Source: Breznakibacter xylanolyticus
Lineage (GTDB): Bacteria > Bacteroidota > Bacteroidia > Bacteroidales > Marinilabiliaceae
Length of the DNA: 64,000 bases
Assembly: GCF_003254275.1 (NCBI RefSeq)
Contig: NZ_QKZK01000001.1
Location: forward strand, 168,940-232,939
Reading direction: 5' to 3'
Shown here: piece by piece, positions 63,280-64,000 of the stretch
How positions within the stretch are numbered: position 1 is the stretch's first letter
How the letters are laid out: the number at the start of each line of letters is the position of its first letter
Made by a program: the position numbers and the translations under genes
Notes under the pieces: generated by a model
What the model was told of the DNA's origin: nothing
Seen by the model: the letters and a program-made list of their open reading frames with translations, nothing else
The model's database searches: none

Positions 63280-63864
63280 TTATTTGATGTGTCCCTCGTC
63301 GCGCAGTTCTTTTTCGATGATTTCCATCTGGTCGTAAAATTCGATGCCGTATTTGCGCACGATGGGGTCTTTGAGGAACTTATACACGGGCATGTTCAGT
63401 TTGTGTCCTAACAAGAAGGCGACTTTGCACACTTCCCATTTGTGAAAGTTGAGCGCCTCCATGTTGTTGACCTTGCTGATGCGAATGGGGTAGAGGTGAC
63501 ACGAGATGGGTTTTTTAAAGCTCACCACCCCGTCGTTGTAGGCCTGCTCGATGGCACATTTGCAGGTTCCGTCGGCGTCGAAGATGGCGTACACGCATTC
63601 GCGGCCGTTGATGATGGGCGTTACCTTGTCGTCGTCCCAGTCGATGACCCATTTGCCTTGGGCTTCGATCTCGGCAATGGCATTGGGTAACAGGTAAGGT
63701 TTGATGAGGGGGTAAATCTCTTCGAGCAGCGCCGCTTCGGCATCGTCGAGCGGGGCACCCGATTCGCCTTCTACGCAACACTCGCCCTTGCAGGCACCCA
63801 GGTCGCACACAAACTTCTTCTCGAATACATCGAGGCTGATGAGGGTATCGTCTATTTGTACCAT
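63280..63864 (-). CDS. DUF3109 family cysteine-rich protein
   Basis: The start at 63864 (MVQIDDTLISLDVFEKKFVC) gives 194 residues; an ATG at 63906 lies within the hairpin at 63880-63904 and is rejected. The cysteines in CDLGACKGECCVEGESGAP, CVYAIFDADGTCKCAIEQA and CHLYPIRIS match DUF3109, a probable metal (Zn or Fe-S) binder of unknown function that is nearly universal in Bacteroidota. Soluble and cytoplasmic by sequence. Confidence 0.85.
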   Translation of the reverse strand: MVQIDDTLISLDVFEKKFVCDLGACKGECCVEGESGAPLDDAEAALLEEIYPLIKPYLLPNAIAEIEAQGKWVIDWDDDKVTPIINGRECVYAIFDADGTCKCAIEQAYNDGVVSFKKPISCHLYPIRISKVNNMEALNFHKWEVCKVAFLLGHKLNMPVYKFLKDPIVRKYGIEFYDQMEIIEKELRDEGHIK

Positions 63865-63879
63865 ATATATATATGTATG

Positions 63880-63904
63880 AAAAAAGCCACCCGAAGGTGG
63901 CTTC
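63880..63904 (-). terminator. Terminator of the right-edge gene
   Basis: On the minus strand GAAGCCACC and GGTGGCTT pair around TTCG, followed by TTTTTTC. It lies about 58 bases beyond the partial gene at 63962. Confidence 0.85.
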
Positions 63905-63961
63905 AAAATTAGTTCAAATGGGGTAGAGTATCGACATCTTGCCCCATTGTCTTTTAAAAAA

Positions 63962-64000
63962 TTATGCCATTGTGATGAGTGATTTGCCGGTCATCTCCTC
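63962..64000 (-). CDS. C-terminal end of an unidentified gene (partial)
   Basis: The minus strand reads 12 codons (EEMTGKSLITMA) and TAA, and the terminator at 63880-63904 follows. This is too short to identify a family; the terminator is the main support. Confidence 0.45.
   Translation of the reverse strand, partial: EEMTGKSLITMA

Overview
The window looks like a chromosomal segment of an environmental Bacteroidota, probably of the Bacteroidales/Marinilabiliales type; the genus cannot be told. The evidence is a SusC/SusD/SusE-type outer-membrane starch system, a type IX secretion (T9SS) Plug protein and a T9SS-type C-terminus on an amylase, a six-gene Na+-NQR operon, type III glutamine synthetase, Bacteroidota-typical families (DUF5916, DUF4294, DUF4861, DUF3109), and several -7 boxes of the form TAnnTTTG. 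No rRNA, tRNA, CRISPR array, prophage or complete insertion sequence was seen.

Layout: 1-6.5 kb holds mostly minus-strand housekeeping genes (partial heptose-bisphosphate phosphatase, UPF0158 protein, rhomboid protease, holA, AMP nucleosidase, HsdR_N-type PD-(D/E)XK protein, GNAT, a TPR/PD40/SPOR protein). 6.8-12.7 kb is nqrABCDEF on the minus strand. 12.9-18.3 kb holds the T9SS Plug gene, a coiled-coil membrane protein, a two-component system, a gap with an orphan terminator (possible small RNA), and an FtsB/DivIC-like gene. 18.4-21.1 kb is a small pectin locus (GH28 and DUF4861). 21.5-29.7 kb is mixed: AbrB-like protein, DUF5916 barrel protein, DUF4294, a MerR/Nif3/zinc-ribbon operon, GH43 arabinanase and ElbB.

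29.8-54.0 kb is an alpha-glucan utilization region. On the minus strand lie an MFS transporter, beta-phosphoglucomutase, a GH65 maltose/disaccharide phosphorylase and a SusA-like GH13, followed by a lipoprotein GH13, an Rpn-family nuclease, a barrel protein and a GH13 homologue whose catalytic residues are lost. A LacI-family regulator sits between this arm and the plus-strand susC-susD-susE-amylase operon. CAAACGTTTG palindromes lie upstream of both arms, so one regulator probably controls both. Predicted flow: the secreted amylase and the SusCDE surface complex cut and import maltodextrins, periplasmic GH13 enzymes shorten them, the MFS protein imports maltose, GH65 makes glucose plus beta-glucose-1-phosphate, and PgmB makes glucose-6-phosphate.

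54.3-64.0 kb returns to core genes: acyl-CoA carboxylase beta subunit with a biotin carrier, ispE, dnaB, a DUF4160/DUF2442 pair, ddl, glnN (type III), a DUF3109 protein and the last codons of an unidentified gene. The best candidates for undescribed biology are the active-site-degenerate GH13, a leader element found twice upstream of two regulator genes with a conserved reading frame, the orphan-terminator RNA candidate, and an array with one terminator left arm and several right arms (minus-strand view).
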